A DNA stretch of 64,000 bases from Chaetomium olivaceum. Its lineage: Eukaryota > Ascomycota > Sordariomycetes > Sordariales > Chaetomiaceae. The translations under genes and the position numbers were made by a program. The notes below the pieces were generated by a model. It worked only from the letters and a program-made list of their open reading frames with translations, did no database searches and had not been told where the DNA came from. Where the stretch lies: NCBI GenBank assembly GCA_039881045.1, contig JAYWVB010000014.1, positions 372,001-436,000 of the forward strand. The letters are read 5' to 3'. Shown here one piece after another: positions 51,681 through 61,836 of this stretch; within the stretch, counting starts at the first letter, position 1, and each line of letters begins with the position of its first letter.

Positions 51681-52022
51681 ATGAAACTCGCAACCCTCTT
51701 CCAGCTTATTCCTCTCTTCCTCGGGGTATCTCTGGGTCAAAACTACCCGGAATGCACGAGAGAGCTGCTTAGAACGGATGATTGCGCGGCTGTGGTCAAC
51801 CCCAACGCGTGTTACAACCAATTCCGTTGGAGTGCGCGTACACTCAGTTGCATCGACGGTGAGAATGATACGCAGAGAAAACAAAGGGTATGTCACTTCT
51901 GTCGGGGATCGTCGTAAAGGGTAACCGTGAAGCGATTCTGACTTTAGTAGGCGTGCAAGTGTTGCAGTTGTGTTGGCACCGTGATGTGCAACTGGGTAAC
52001 GCAGAACCGGTACTGTTCGTGA
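51681..52022 (+). CDS. Small secreted cysteine-rich protein
   Basis: Two exons, 51681-51887 and 51951-52022, joined in phase across a 63-bp intron (GTATGT..TAG) give 92 residues. The signal peptide is MKLATLFQLIPLFLGVSLG; the mature part starts near QNYPEC and is about 73 residues with ten cysteines, an even number fitting five disulfides. Three cysteines form a tight cluster (CKCCSC). There is one intron just before the cluster. I do not recognise the family. Size, secretion and cysteine content are those of fungal effector-like or antimicrobial-type proteins; no specific activity can be assigned. Confidence 0.72.
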
Positions 52023-54280
52023 GAGAGTTGGGGCCAGGGTTATTCGATTTAGGGTAGGACCTACAACCGATTTTGGGATCACTCAAACTGTTGCAGAATA
52101 TCAAATGTGGATAGCTTTGCCAACAAACATATCCCAGTTTTAACCTACCTTCCTGCCCGTTCTTGCAAGGCAGCCCGTGAGAGATGATGACACGCAATGG
52201 CGCGCTTACGCATTGCGGCTGGTCCCCGTCAAGCAGACTGTACTGTGGCCGCGATCACAATCCCTTAGTATCTCCAAGGGGACGGCTCGCAAAGTGATCT
52301 GCAGGTATCGGCACAGTTAAGGGAGTTCCAACCGCTGGATAGTTCCCAGCAAGCATTGGCGCATTTAGGTCCTAGCTATTGTGTGAGCGGAACACGATCT
52401 GGACGGGCAGGGGAATGCTACGGGCAAAGGGTACTCAGGGGTTTAACGGGCGCAACGGTCCTCTTCCAGGTATGGTGTATCCCCATCTCTGCAACCTCAT
52501 TTTGCCGGGCAACTGTGAAGACCACGTTAGACTGCTTTCCAGGCACTCGCAAGACCAAAATTCATCTCGCTGCTTTGCCATTTTGTCTTCTTGGCGGACG
52601 AGGGTAGTCACCAGAAAGGCGAGGCTGGTTAGGAATTGCATTGGGGTAATCGAACTGTATTGGAGGGTGAGGTACATTCTGGGTTGTTAATCTCTGAACC
52701 GTCAGGAGTGTTTGACGGGGTTGTCTTATAATTATGAGTTCATAGGTACCTAATAACCACCCATTCCAACAACCCAACCCCGCTGGGGTGTTGATATATC
52801 AGTCGCGCAGTTGACGACATATCGACCATCTCAGACGGACGGTTTTGCATTCCGCGGAGACACATTCGGGGCGCTTCACATGCGCCACCTCCCATCTAGT
52901 TGTTCAACCTTCTGGAGCCGCATGCACCCGGCGTCCACTTTGCCCACCATCTAAGTGCACTGTTGAAACTATTTACCTACCTAGTGCGACACTGGCAACG
53001 GGACGGACTCGACGAGCCCATCGATACAAGTTGCAAAGGTGTTCTGTGTGTAAGATAGGGTAGGATAAAGGACGCTATGACGGCCGGCGCGATTTGAGCC
53101 GAGCTTCCAACCACACGGACCATTACCACGTACCTATATCAATATGAGACGATCCACGTCAACAATATAGCTGGGTGAGCCGGGGTGAGCGCGTGGTTTT
53201 CCGCAGGAGCAGGGTGAAAAGCACACCCCACTCCCGAAATGATCCCCACCCTCCAGACCTCTATTTGCATCTCTATGAGCCACAGGCATCAAAGTGTCTG
53301 GAAAACTGTATAAACGAGAAAGCCAGGATTGAAGCTCCAAGCGGCCATCGCCCTCTTCCGCCAGTAGACCAAGTTTGTCGAAGGGCTGGGCTGCCTCGAC
53401 TGTAAGTAAATACGGATGGTCCAATCCTCCGGCAGGATTCGAGCCCAGGCCTTTCTGTTGACGTTCGACACTATTTGGGCTGGAGGATTGCTGCCGACGT
53501 TGATACTGTGGACTTCGGCCCGTTGGAGGATGCATCATCATGAAGGCCTCTAGCAAGGCGGGGATGGCTGTTCTTTCTTCCAGGACATCATCCCGGAGGG
53601 CTCGGAGTCTAACCCTGATGAGTATACGAAGTACTGACCGCGTTTTGATCAGTCGCAGGACCTCACGAACGCGATGTTTCCCGTGCGTTCGCCCGTTTCT
53701 CACCGCTAATGAAGGTGAGCCGGGCGGGGGCCGGGAACAAAGTCGCATTTTCCGCCCCCACGAGGAGAGGCAAGGACAAGGAAAAGAATGCAGAATGCTG
53801 AGCCAACCGGAGCGGAGCCCCGGCTTTGAACCAATCCACAAGGAGAGCGAGTGGATTCAATGGCGTGGCAAGGATATCATCCGTGATGCAGCGCCAAATC
53901 GTCCGTCCACAAGGCTCAATCGAGAACGATTGGTGTGCGGAGTTTGGACCCCACGCCTCCAAAGTCTGGGCGTATGGTTTCCATACTACCCATCATCCAC
54001 TTGTTAAACGATTGAACCAGCTGCGTTAGACTAAACCAACTGCGTTACCGCGATGGCTGAACAACAAGTTCTTGCATGTCTTGGACATCCACTTAGTTGA
54101 CCCTGCCGGCGTGTTGGGGCCTGGAGCATGGCGTGGACTTTGGGGGCCAAGTCGGACGTGGGCCACTACGACTTGAGAAACAAAGAACTTATATGTATAA
54201 GTAGGGCTGATTAACCAGCAGTTTCTTCCCAGGCTGCAAGTCAAACTCTGAGCTTTGACCCCCAAGAGCAAGATCCAAAA
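52023..54280. other. Long intergenic region, no secure gene
   Basis: About 2.3 kb. A minus frame at 53134-53841 (about 230 codons, with LLEAFMMMHPPTGRSPQYQR) has partly protein-like composition but no motif I recognise. A short TAACCTACC-type patch lies at about 52970. No gene claimed. Confidence 0.4.
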
Positions 54281-54953
54281 ATGGTCAAATTCGCCCTTTC
54301 TTTGACCGCTCTGGCCATGGCTGCTTCGGTTGCCGCGGCCCCGGCCGGAGCCTCCGGAACCACTTTCTCGTTCGAGCAGTGGGTTGAGGACATCATCGCC
54401 AACCCCGACACGGCGCTGACGCCCGACGAGGCTGTCGCAGCAGCCTCCTCGGTTGCTGTGGTTGGCTCTGCCGGCGGCCTTCAAAAGAGAGCTCCGTGGT
54501 GCGATGGGCCTTGGAAGCGTGCTCCTGTATGTTCTCCCCGCGCCTCAGTACCCATCGAAGTAAACCGATGCTAACATGTTGATCTGTCTGTATAGGGGCG
54601 GGATGCGGCGGCCTGCGTTGACTACCTTGCCCGTATAGGCGGCCAAGGATTTACCTGCAGCATACCGGACCGCGACAGTTCAGCTTGGATGTGCCGTATC
54701 GGTGGCGCCGAGATTGCGGGCTCCAGGGCGAGACGAGCCAGGGAACAGTATCGACAAACTGGTAAGACACATCATCTGTTTGCTTTGAGGCGCAAATATA
54801 CTAACACAGATCCTCCATAGCGGGGAGGTTGCTCGTGCTGGAGGAAGGGTCTTTGACAGCTGCTGGAGATCCGACGATACGATTACCGGGGCCGAATTTA
54901 TCAACGTCAGCCCAAGCGGTAGAATTCAGGTCACGATTGTGGGACGCGATTAG
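54281..54953 (+). CDS. Secreted fungal protein with FEQWVEDIIANP leader and Kex2 sites (one apparent frameshift)
   Basis: Three exons, 54281-54526, 54596-54761 and 54821-54953. The signal peptide MVKFALSLTALAMAASVAAA is followed by FEQWVEDIIANPDTALTPDE, a conserved pro-region seen in many small secreted fungal proteins (recalled). Two Lys-Arg sites (LQKR and PWKR) suggest Kex2 processing. The mature part has CVDYLARIGGQGFTCSI, WMCRIGGAEIAGSR, GGRVFDSCW and GRIQVTIVGRD. Five to six cysteines are expected to pair. The last join needs one extra base, consistent with a G missing from the G4 at 54822-54825; as printed, exon 3 is out of frame. Function unknown; the family includes effector-like proteins. 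Confidence 0.72.
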
Positions 54954-55808
54954 CTTGTCTAGACATGAAGAGTTGGTTATTACCCGCCGTGAGACTATCT
55001 CCTACACGGATGATTGATACGTATGAACTGAAAATTGATTCTTGTTGTGCAGCTATCAGGAGAAGCTACGTGCTCTGTTCTTTCTGCTCTTAAACTTGGC
55101 TCGTTAACATGCTGCCCCTTACTCATATTTACGACACAAGCGTTACGAAGTGGTGGGGATGCTTCTCGTCAAAGCGGACGTTGGGCCTAGATTGCTTCAG
55201 AACGAGGACAGTCCTGGCTTGAAACTTGAACCTGGCGAGCCTGAAGTTCAATCAGCTTGACGGGGGCCATGGCGGCCCCCGACCTGGCTATTGCGGCTTG
55301 CTCGAGCCTAGCGGCAACCATGGTAGCCCAAGGCCTCTGGAGTGACATCCCCTTCTGGCACTCGAAATACAGGTAGGTGAAACTCGACTTGAAATCATGC
55401 TCGCCGTAACAGACGCGGCCCAGGTGCCGTTCCTGCTACATTTAATTGGGGGCAGGTACCTCGATACCTCGCTAAGGGGAAACTGTGGTAGAAGGGACCG
55501 TTAACTGTTTCTTTAATCTTAACAGGCCGTGGCCAACGAATATACAAGCAACAGTACCGTTGTTCCGAACCCGTGGATGTCTCTACGCTTCTTGTGCGCA
55601 TTGTCAAGCAGTTGCTGTGTTCAGATTCAGCAAGGTTGGATATATATATTCTTCAAGTTTCTGTGTTACAAAGTATGTACCAGCATTACCACGTTACATA
55701 TCCGACCCTTACTCTCCTCCTTCCCCCCTATCACCCCAATCCCACATGTTCGCCCTCGCTTGACCTCCACGCTTGATGGCATCAGTCACACCAAAACCCG
55801 GCAACACC
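54954..55808. other. Intergenic, no gene recognised
   Basis: About 850 bp, CT-rich near 55690-55760. Nothing recognised. Confidence 0.5.
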
Positions 55809-57221
55809 TCAACCAGCCTGATACACCGCCAACGCGGCCACATGGGGGTTAATCATCGTAACATTATACGGCGTCACAAACAAATCCGTATCCGTCAGGG
55901 CGATAAACATGGTCCCATTCACCGCCGGATCCCCCTTCCACGTCGACACATTCGGCTGAATGGTATACGCCGTCTTCTCCTCCAAACTCACGTTCAGAAG
56001 CGGCGTATACGTGACATTGAGCTGGGACAGCCAGGCCGCAAAGCGCGGTTCCGCGACGTTGGTCGTCGTCACGTAGCTGTTGTTGGGCCCCACAAGCTGG
56101 CCGGGCGCGTCCCAGCGGAAAAAGACCTCGCGACCCGGGTAGGACAAGGGGATGGAACGGTTGTTGGAGATGGCGGCGGAGCAGTCGAGCGTCTTGTCCG
56201 TGGCGTTGACGCAGAGCTCGTCGGACGGGATATCGGCCGTCGAGAGCGTGTTGGCCCACCCTCCCGTGGTCTCATTCCACACGTCGGCGCCGTTGATGCG
56301 CGCCGGGTTGGGCTGGTTGAGGATGTGTAGGGCCGGGAAATTCTGCCACACCAGACGGGTCTGGTTGTACGGGCAGGAGGAGATGTAAGGGGCCAGTAGG
56401 GTCCATGCCCAGCTCTGAGGGATGCCTGGGGTGTGCCATTCAGGCATGGGGAACTGCCCGCCAAACTGCCGGAAGATGAGCTGCTGCCGCGCCTCAACCG
56501 TGATGCTTTGGAGTAGCATCGTCGCAGCCGGGCCGGAGTTGAGGTGCGAGAGAAAGCCGTACACGCCGGCCTCGGCCCAGCGGGTCAGCTTCTGGTTGAA
56601 ATCGATGTACTCGCGCACGTTGGAGACCGGGTAATTGTAGGTGCATTGTTTAGGTGCGTTGGGCCCGAGCATGTTGGCTATTACCGAGGCGTGGCCTATT
56701 TCTTGGTCGGCCATGTGCTGTAGCAGGTGGCGATCCTCTGCGTTGATGCCGTACGCGTCGAACTCTTCGTCCGAAAAAGTCGCGAGTCCCCAATGAAATA
56801 AATCCAGTTCGATCCATTCATGGTAGAGTGCTAGAGCCAGGGACTGATAATCGAAGTCGCTGGCTACCTTGTAGATGGGCTCTGAGCCGTTTGTGCCAAT
56901 GCCGCCGCTCGGGGTGTAGGGCATCGGCTGGTCGCCATGGAGGTTCCCATCTGCCTCATAAGCGACAATCTGAGGCGGAGGCGGTGCCGGGGCGATGGAG
57001 GGGCCTAAGACAACAGTGGAAAGAGCGCCGGTTGTAGTGGCCGGTGGGCCGTCGTAGGGGCCGTGAGACGTCACATTGGAGTGAGATATGGCGTACGGGG
57101 ATGGCAGGTTGGTGGGCTCCGAAAAGACGGTTGTTGTGGGCTCGGAAACAACGGGGATAGCCCGGGCGTTGCTGATGAGAACTAGGAGGGCGGCGAACCG
57201 TGGAGCCGAGAAAGGCGCCAT
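55809..57221 (-). CDS. Rds1-like secreted ferritin-like protein
   Basis: Intronless gene of 470 residues from the ATG at 57221. The frame extends further upstream, but MAPFSAPRFAALLVLISNAR is a clean signal peptide. A Pro/Thr/Ser-rich region (about 25-125) precedes a ferritin-like helical domain: YHEWIELDLFHWGLATF and LQHMADQEIGHASVIANML carry the Glu/His residues of the Rds1/dessication-related family, followed by EARQQLIFRQFGGQFPMPEW. The C-terminal 200 residues form a beta-rich region with many N-glycosylation sites (NVT, NVS, NNS). Fission yeast Rds1 is a stress- and starvation-induced protein of unknown chemistry; whether metal is bound here is unproven. Confidence 0.85.
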   Translation of the reverse strand: MAPFSAPRFAALLVLISNARAIPVVSEPTTTVFSEPTNLPSPYAISHSNVTSHGPYDGPPATTTGALSTVVLGPSIAPAPPPPQIVAYEADGNLHGDQPMPYTPSGGIGTNGSEPIYKVASDFDYQSLALALYHEWIELDLFHWGLATFSDEEFDAYGINAEDRHLLQHMADQEIGHASVIANMLGPNAPKQCTYNYPVSNVREYIDFNQKLTRWAEAGVYGFLSHLNSGPAATMLLQSITVEARQQLIFRQFGGQFPMPEWHTPGIPQSWAWTLLAPYISSCPYNQTRLVWQNFPALHILNQPNPARINGADVWNETTGGWANTLSTADIPSDELCVNATDKTLDCSAAISNNRSIPLSYPGREVFFRWDAPGQLVGPNNSYVTTTNVAEPRFAAWLSQLNVTYTPLLNVSLEEKTAYTIQPNVSTWKGDPAVNGTMFIALTDTDLFVTPYNVTMINPHVAALAVYQAG

Positions 57222-58170
57222 CTCTGCAGGACGGGCGAGTGAGTGCTGGCACTTGCTATAGTACCTCCTGTGGAAATAGTTAAGCACCCTGCCTGTTAAC
57301 TTGATGGACTTTCATGCCAAAGAGAAGCTACCTGTTCACCTTTTATCCCGAGGGCTTTTCTTAAACCCTTGAAGAAGTTCAGCGTGCTTGTTCTCAAATT
57401 GTCATAGTCATGATGTCACCATCGAGTGAAGCCGTCATGATCAAATCTAGGACCACGGAACGTGCAATGACGTTGTTGTGTTGTATGTAACATTACTAAC
57501 ATACACACTTCAGGATTCTCTAATCGTTAGGTAGGTCAAGGTAGGTGTAGGAGGCTCGCCAATAATATGGTAGAAATTGTCCGATCGTCTCCATTATGCG
57601 TCGCTCGAATAGCATCATCAATTCCCACTTCACATTGTTTCGTGAACGAGGGATGCTCAATTCCGTGCAACGTTGGCAATGTGCATGACCTCATTCCGAC
57701 AACCGACCCGTACACACATGGGCGCGGACCAAACCCTCCGGGCGATTCCAGTATCTGGCCCCTGGCCGAGCCTCTTGGTATGGGATCTAGCAATCAACAA
57801 CTTTCGTCCTCAAGACGCTAAAAAGCACGAAGACGTACACAGGCAAGCCAGGTACTTCAACAACAACACAATCGTCACAGCGCCTATCCATGAAGGAGGA
57901 AGGAGAAATGTTAGTTCAAACCGCGGCAGCAATTATCCATTTCCACATGTTTCTTCGAATCCCTCGTCGTGATCCAAAACCGGCCGTGGTCGGCTGGGGT
58001 GCAATGTGTGGTGCATTCAGGAGCAACTTCCAATACGAAATCGGGTCGTGGAAGAGCTGGTAGTGCCAGTTGATTGAATTGATATGTAGAACGTGGACGG
58101 CGAAGCCCACGCTAGATGGTGGTTGGTATATTGGTCAAAAGTAGGGCGGAGACGGGACACACCCTCCCTC
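57222..58170. other. Intergenic, no gene recognised
   Basis: About 950 bp. A short TAGGTAGGTCAAGGTAGG patch lies at 57529-57546. No gene recognised. Confidence 0.5.
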
Positions 58171-59376
58171 TTATTCACGACCACACAATAAACGGGCACC
58201 ACCGGCGAACCCAACAGCAACACGGTACAGCAACCTCTCCCGCATAAACCCATCCAAATCACACCCCCCAACCTCCCCACTCCCCACCATAACCGTATGC
58301 CACTCGCACACATCTCCCCACACCTCCGCCAAATACCCCAGCCCCCTCAACGACGTCACCTCCGCGCGGTCCACCACCGCAACCGCCAACAACCGCACCG
58401 TCACCCACTCCTTCACCTCCTCTCCATCCTCCCCCTTCCCCATCACAACCAACTCCTCCCTCTGCCGCAGTTGCACCCGCACTGTCGGCTCCAGCAGCGC
58501 GTGCGCCCGCCGTAGGACCGCCGCATCCACGTGCGGCAGCCATGCCTCGCGGAGCCGCAGAGCGAAATAATCCCCGTCCCGCGGGGGCGGCGTGTCGCCG
58601 TATATGGCCCGCCATATGTATCGCGGCCAGGCAGCTGGGTTTCGCGGGGGCGGCGGATGACGGATGGTGGTTAGTGTTTGGAGACGTGAGAGGAAGTCGG
58701 TGGGGTTGTTGTTGTTTGGGTCCGGAAATGGGCCCGGGTAGGTGTCGATGTGGAGGGGGCGTTTACCTTGGGCTTTGAGCGTCATGGGGACGGGGGTTGG
58801 TGTTGGCTTGTTCATGGTGGGCTTGTTGCCCATCTCTTGTGGTTCGCGGGAGGCTTCGGTGCGGGTGGTGAATTCCAGGTCCCGCTGCTCCAGTTTCTTG
58901 GGTAGGGGTTGGAAGTTGCTGGTCTTGTCATCCTCGTCGTCCGGCTTTCTCTTCAAGAATCCGGCTTCGGTCTTGGCCTGCTTCAAGGGGACGTCCTCGG
59001 CCTTCTGCCCTAGTCGGTCCAGTTGGTATTGACGGAAATCCTGGGAATATGGCATGTTTGTTGGGCTCGGGCTTTGGTCGAAAAGCTCATTGAAGGTTGT
59101 GTTGTGCATAGGAGAGTTGTGGAACCCGTTCCAAAGGCCGCAGTCAATGCTCCAGGCAATGAACTCGGTGCTAGTCCCGACGCCAGGGTCATCATATCCC
59201 ATTTTTTCGAACAAGCTCTTGTAGGTAGCTTGTGTTTGTAGCCGTACCTGCTTTTCTAGCCACGCTTGGTCTCGCGTCTGTGGACATACCCTGCGGATGG
59301 CATCGAGTACGAAGCCGCGACGTTTGAACATCCTTTCCTTCGTCGTTTGCTTGTTGTTGGTCAGCATACTCGCCAT
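58171..59376 (-). CDS. Hypothetical protein, probably nuclear or cytosolic
   Basis: Single frame; the ATG at 59376 (MASMLTNNKQTTKERMFKRR) gives 401 residues. The open frame extends upstream to 59571 with unlikely composition. There is a basic N-terminus with helices (RGFVLDAIRRVCPQTRDQAW), FEKMGYDDPGVGTSTEFIAW, then a low-complexity charged middle (LKRKPDDEDDKTSNFQPLPK, a possible nuclear-localisation segment) and a Pro-rich stretch. The C-terminal domain is WPRYIWRAIYGDTPPPRDGD, WLPHVDAAVLRRAHALLEPT and VTVRLLAVAVVDRAEVTSL. I do not recognise the family. No signal or membrane segments. Confidence 0.6.
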   Translation of the reverse strand: MASMLTNNKQTTKERMFKRRGFVLDAIRRVCPQTRDQAWLEKQVRLQTQATYKSLFEKMGYDDPGVGTSTEFIAWSIDCGLWNGFHNSPMHNTTFNELFDQSPSPTNMPYSQDFRQYQLDRLGQKAEDVPLKQAKTEAGFLKRKPDDEDDKTSNFQPLPKKLEQRDLEFTTRTEASREPQEMGNKPTMNKPTPTPVPMTLKAQGKRPLHIDTYPGPFPDPNNNNPTDFLSRLQTLTTIRHPPPPRNPAAWPRYIWRAIYGDTPPPRDGDYFALRLREAWLPHVDAAVLRRAHALLEPTVRVQLRQREELVVMGKGEDGEEVKEWVTVRLLAVAVVDRAEVTSLRGLGYLAEVWGDVCEWHTVMVGSGEVGGCDLDGFMRERLLYRVAVGFAGGARLLCGRE

Positions 59377-60276
59377 CTTCGTGCCGTAGCCTGCTGAAAG
59401 AGGGGTGCAAAAATGATTTTGGTCTAGACGTGGTAGGCTGGGAGGGGGAAAGGATTCAGGTGTGGGATTCCGGGTGTTCGGGATGCGAAGGTGGAGTGTA
59501 AAATCCGGCGTCGGATGCCCTGTGGTGATGGTTGAGGAGATGAAGAAGTGTTCACTTCCCCAAATAAACATTGGAGACCATTAACAGGATTAGGCGCGGT
59601 CACAACCTGAATGGTGTGGCTGTTGAAATTAGGACAGTCCCATCGGGTGGGAATGGGATGGTGTTGCGGGCGCGGGCACGGTGTGTACACACTATAGGAG
59701 TCACTAGGGTGCTCCACAACTTCCCAGCCGCTGGCACCTTTTCCAGACCACGCACACATTTCTGTCTTGCCTGGGCTTAACCCACGCCGATCCATCGCTT
59801 CCAGCCAGGTGGTTCGTTAGATTGCACAATACAGACACTGCGAATAGGGGATCGGTTGCTGTGTTGTGTGTTCCACATGTGAACTGCTGGGTAAATACTA
59901 ATTAATACCTCGCAAAAATAATCAAAGGTGCAGCGCATATAAGAATCGACGAGGACATAGTGAAGAGTTTTAACTTGTCAAACAATGCTATTGGGCAACA
60001 AACAAAGAAACTACACACTCTGGGATGTGCCACACCGGAAGGGAAATAACCGACAAGAGAAAAGAAAGGATGAAAACAGAAGGGGATGGACCTTAGCATG
60101 AAGCTGCTCCAATATAGAGGTACATTTTCCAGGTCTGTATTCGTTGTGAGTCAGAGTATAGACTACTGTATATGTTATATATGTTGGGGATTTAGTTCAA
60201 ACAGCCAAACCAACAAGAAGGGAGGGGCAACATCGGAGACAACAAGGCACATGATGTTGCCCTGATAACGACAAAC
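59377..60276. other. Intergenic, no gene recognised
   Basis: About 900 bp with AT-richer DNA near 60100-60200. Nothing recognised. Confidence 0.5.
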
Positions 60277-60900
60277 TCAGAGCGTGAACCATTCCCTCTG
60301 AATCCACTCACTGTTCTTGACTGATCCCAATGCCGCCGCTGCCACCGTAGATGCTAAACCCCCCTCATACGCCTTACCCCTATCCAACACCCAACGCAAA
60401 TCCTCCCCATACAGGTTCCGCGGAATGGCCTCCGGAGTGGACCGGGAACCTCACGAGTGGTAATCTTTTGCGGCCCTCGCTAGCCCCTCAACCGCATGAT
60501 GATTCCTTAAAAGATTCTTGTATGTCTCTCTCGTGGCACACCCACATTTCATCCCCGAACGTCGCAGCGTGGAGGTATGACTGGGACGGGCTGGGCCCGT
60601 GGGTAGGTTCGGCGATGCCAGAACCTGGTGGGTTCGAGTCCCACTTGGATGGACTATGCTAGAACCTTCCATGCCCCGTTTCAGCAACACGATAAAGCTG
60701 TCTCTTTCTTCCTGTAGCTTAGCTCTTTCTCTCTTTCTCTCTTCATTCGAAGCAATCTAGTCCATTCCCGCCTCGCCTTGTGCATCACTTCAACGCCAAC
60801 GTGTGGCCTGTTACAATGACATTCTCCCCCCCAACCCCCCCAACCCTCCCACGAGAACGATGGCATCGTAGCGTTTTTTCAGCAGCTCGGAGCTGTGGTC
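60277..60900 (-). pseudogene. Gene relic split by the second solo LTR
   Basis: Upstream of the LTR (in gene direction) the minus strand reads LLKKRYDAIVLVGGLGG; directly after the LTR it reads YLHAATFGDEMWVCHERDIQ. A frame change and a TGA follow, then AIPRNLYGEDLRWVLDRGKA, YEGGLASTVAAAALG and SEWIQREWFTL, ending at a TGA at 60279-60277. Removing the LTR plus one target duplication brings the VLVGG segment next to YLHAATFGDEMW, a spacing reminiscent of the VGGFGxxxYL region of Hsp70/actin-like ATPases. That family link is tentative. Stops and frame changes show it is dead. Confidence 0.45.
60582..60815. mobile_element. Solo LTR-like element, copy 2 (234 bp, TG..CA)
   Basis: Same element and orientation as 43201-43434, flanked by the 5-bp duplication ATGAC at 60577-60581 and 60816-60820. 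It begins TGGGACGGG and ends CCTGTTACA. Only two differences from copy 1 were noticed over 234 bp, implying recent activity of the family. Confidence 0.82.
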
Positions 60901-61836
60901 GATACGCTACCCGCACCCCAGCTTTGACGTCACATCGTAGTTAGCGGCTTTGGCTTTGGCAGGCGTTGGATGTGTATTACATCACTGGTGACTCCCGCGT
61001 TCTTGCATTTTGTGAGACCAGTACGCAGCTTTAACAGTGGTCGTAGTGGTTTCAGGGGCGTGGTACGATGCTGTTTTCTCAGTTACGGTGGTGGAATCGG
61101 ACATGGTCATAATAATGGCGTGGCTAAAAGTGAGATTGGAAGTGGATGTGGCTGTGTTCGGTTTCTGATCAGCTGTTCCATGTCTTTTTATGAGTAAAGG
61201 GCCGAACCTGAAGCTTGTGCCTTCCGCTTGAAAGTTAGACTACGCACAGAATCAGACATTTCTCGACCTTCAACCGAGAGGCGGATAAGAACATAAGTTC
61301 CTATATGGGACCGGGAAGTCAATTCTGAATCATGAAAGAAGATGTTTGAAACAACAGGGTTGTTGCTGTGCCTTTAAAGTGGAGTGCCATGAAATGCTTT
61401 TGCGGTCACCGACTTCAAGCTACCGACGACTGCTTGGACTAATCTCAGGGGCCGAAAGGTAAACACTCGCCGATGTGGTGGAGATGCACCAGATTGGAAA
61501 CCTGTTAATGACAGTAACTGCGGAACATCTTGTGTTGACCAACAGCTTTGGTACTCGGAGTAGCTGAGCCACAAACCGTACAATTCCCAACGTCCGTGTC
61601 ATAAATATGAGATTATGAAAGGGGATGCGATGTAACAAAACTAATCCAAACGATTGCAACAACTGAGTTTTGTATATCGTAATTGATGATGAGGGTTAAA
61701 AGATAACAAATGAAATTGCCTCTCTCTCCCTCCGCTTCACACCGCTTCACCGCCCGGCGGAGGAATTCCAGTTCCTGCTCACTCTCCCAATTAACGGCTC
61801 ATTAAACGACGCTCCCCAGCTCACATCTAACCCGCC
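60901..61836. other. Intergenic, no gene recognised
   Basis: About 940 bp between the relic and the stop of the NRPS-like gene. Nothing recognised. Confidence 0.45.

Noticed and set aside
53134..53841. Minus frame of about 235 codons
   Set aside because: Partly protein-like, but no motif, splice structure or neighbour supports a gene.
60681..60866. Minus frame encoding a Lys/Glu-rich peptide at both LTR copies
   Set aside because: It is the LTR sequence itself, present identically at 43300, with no start context or family.
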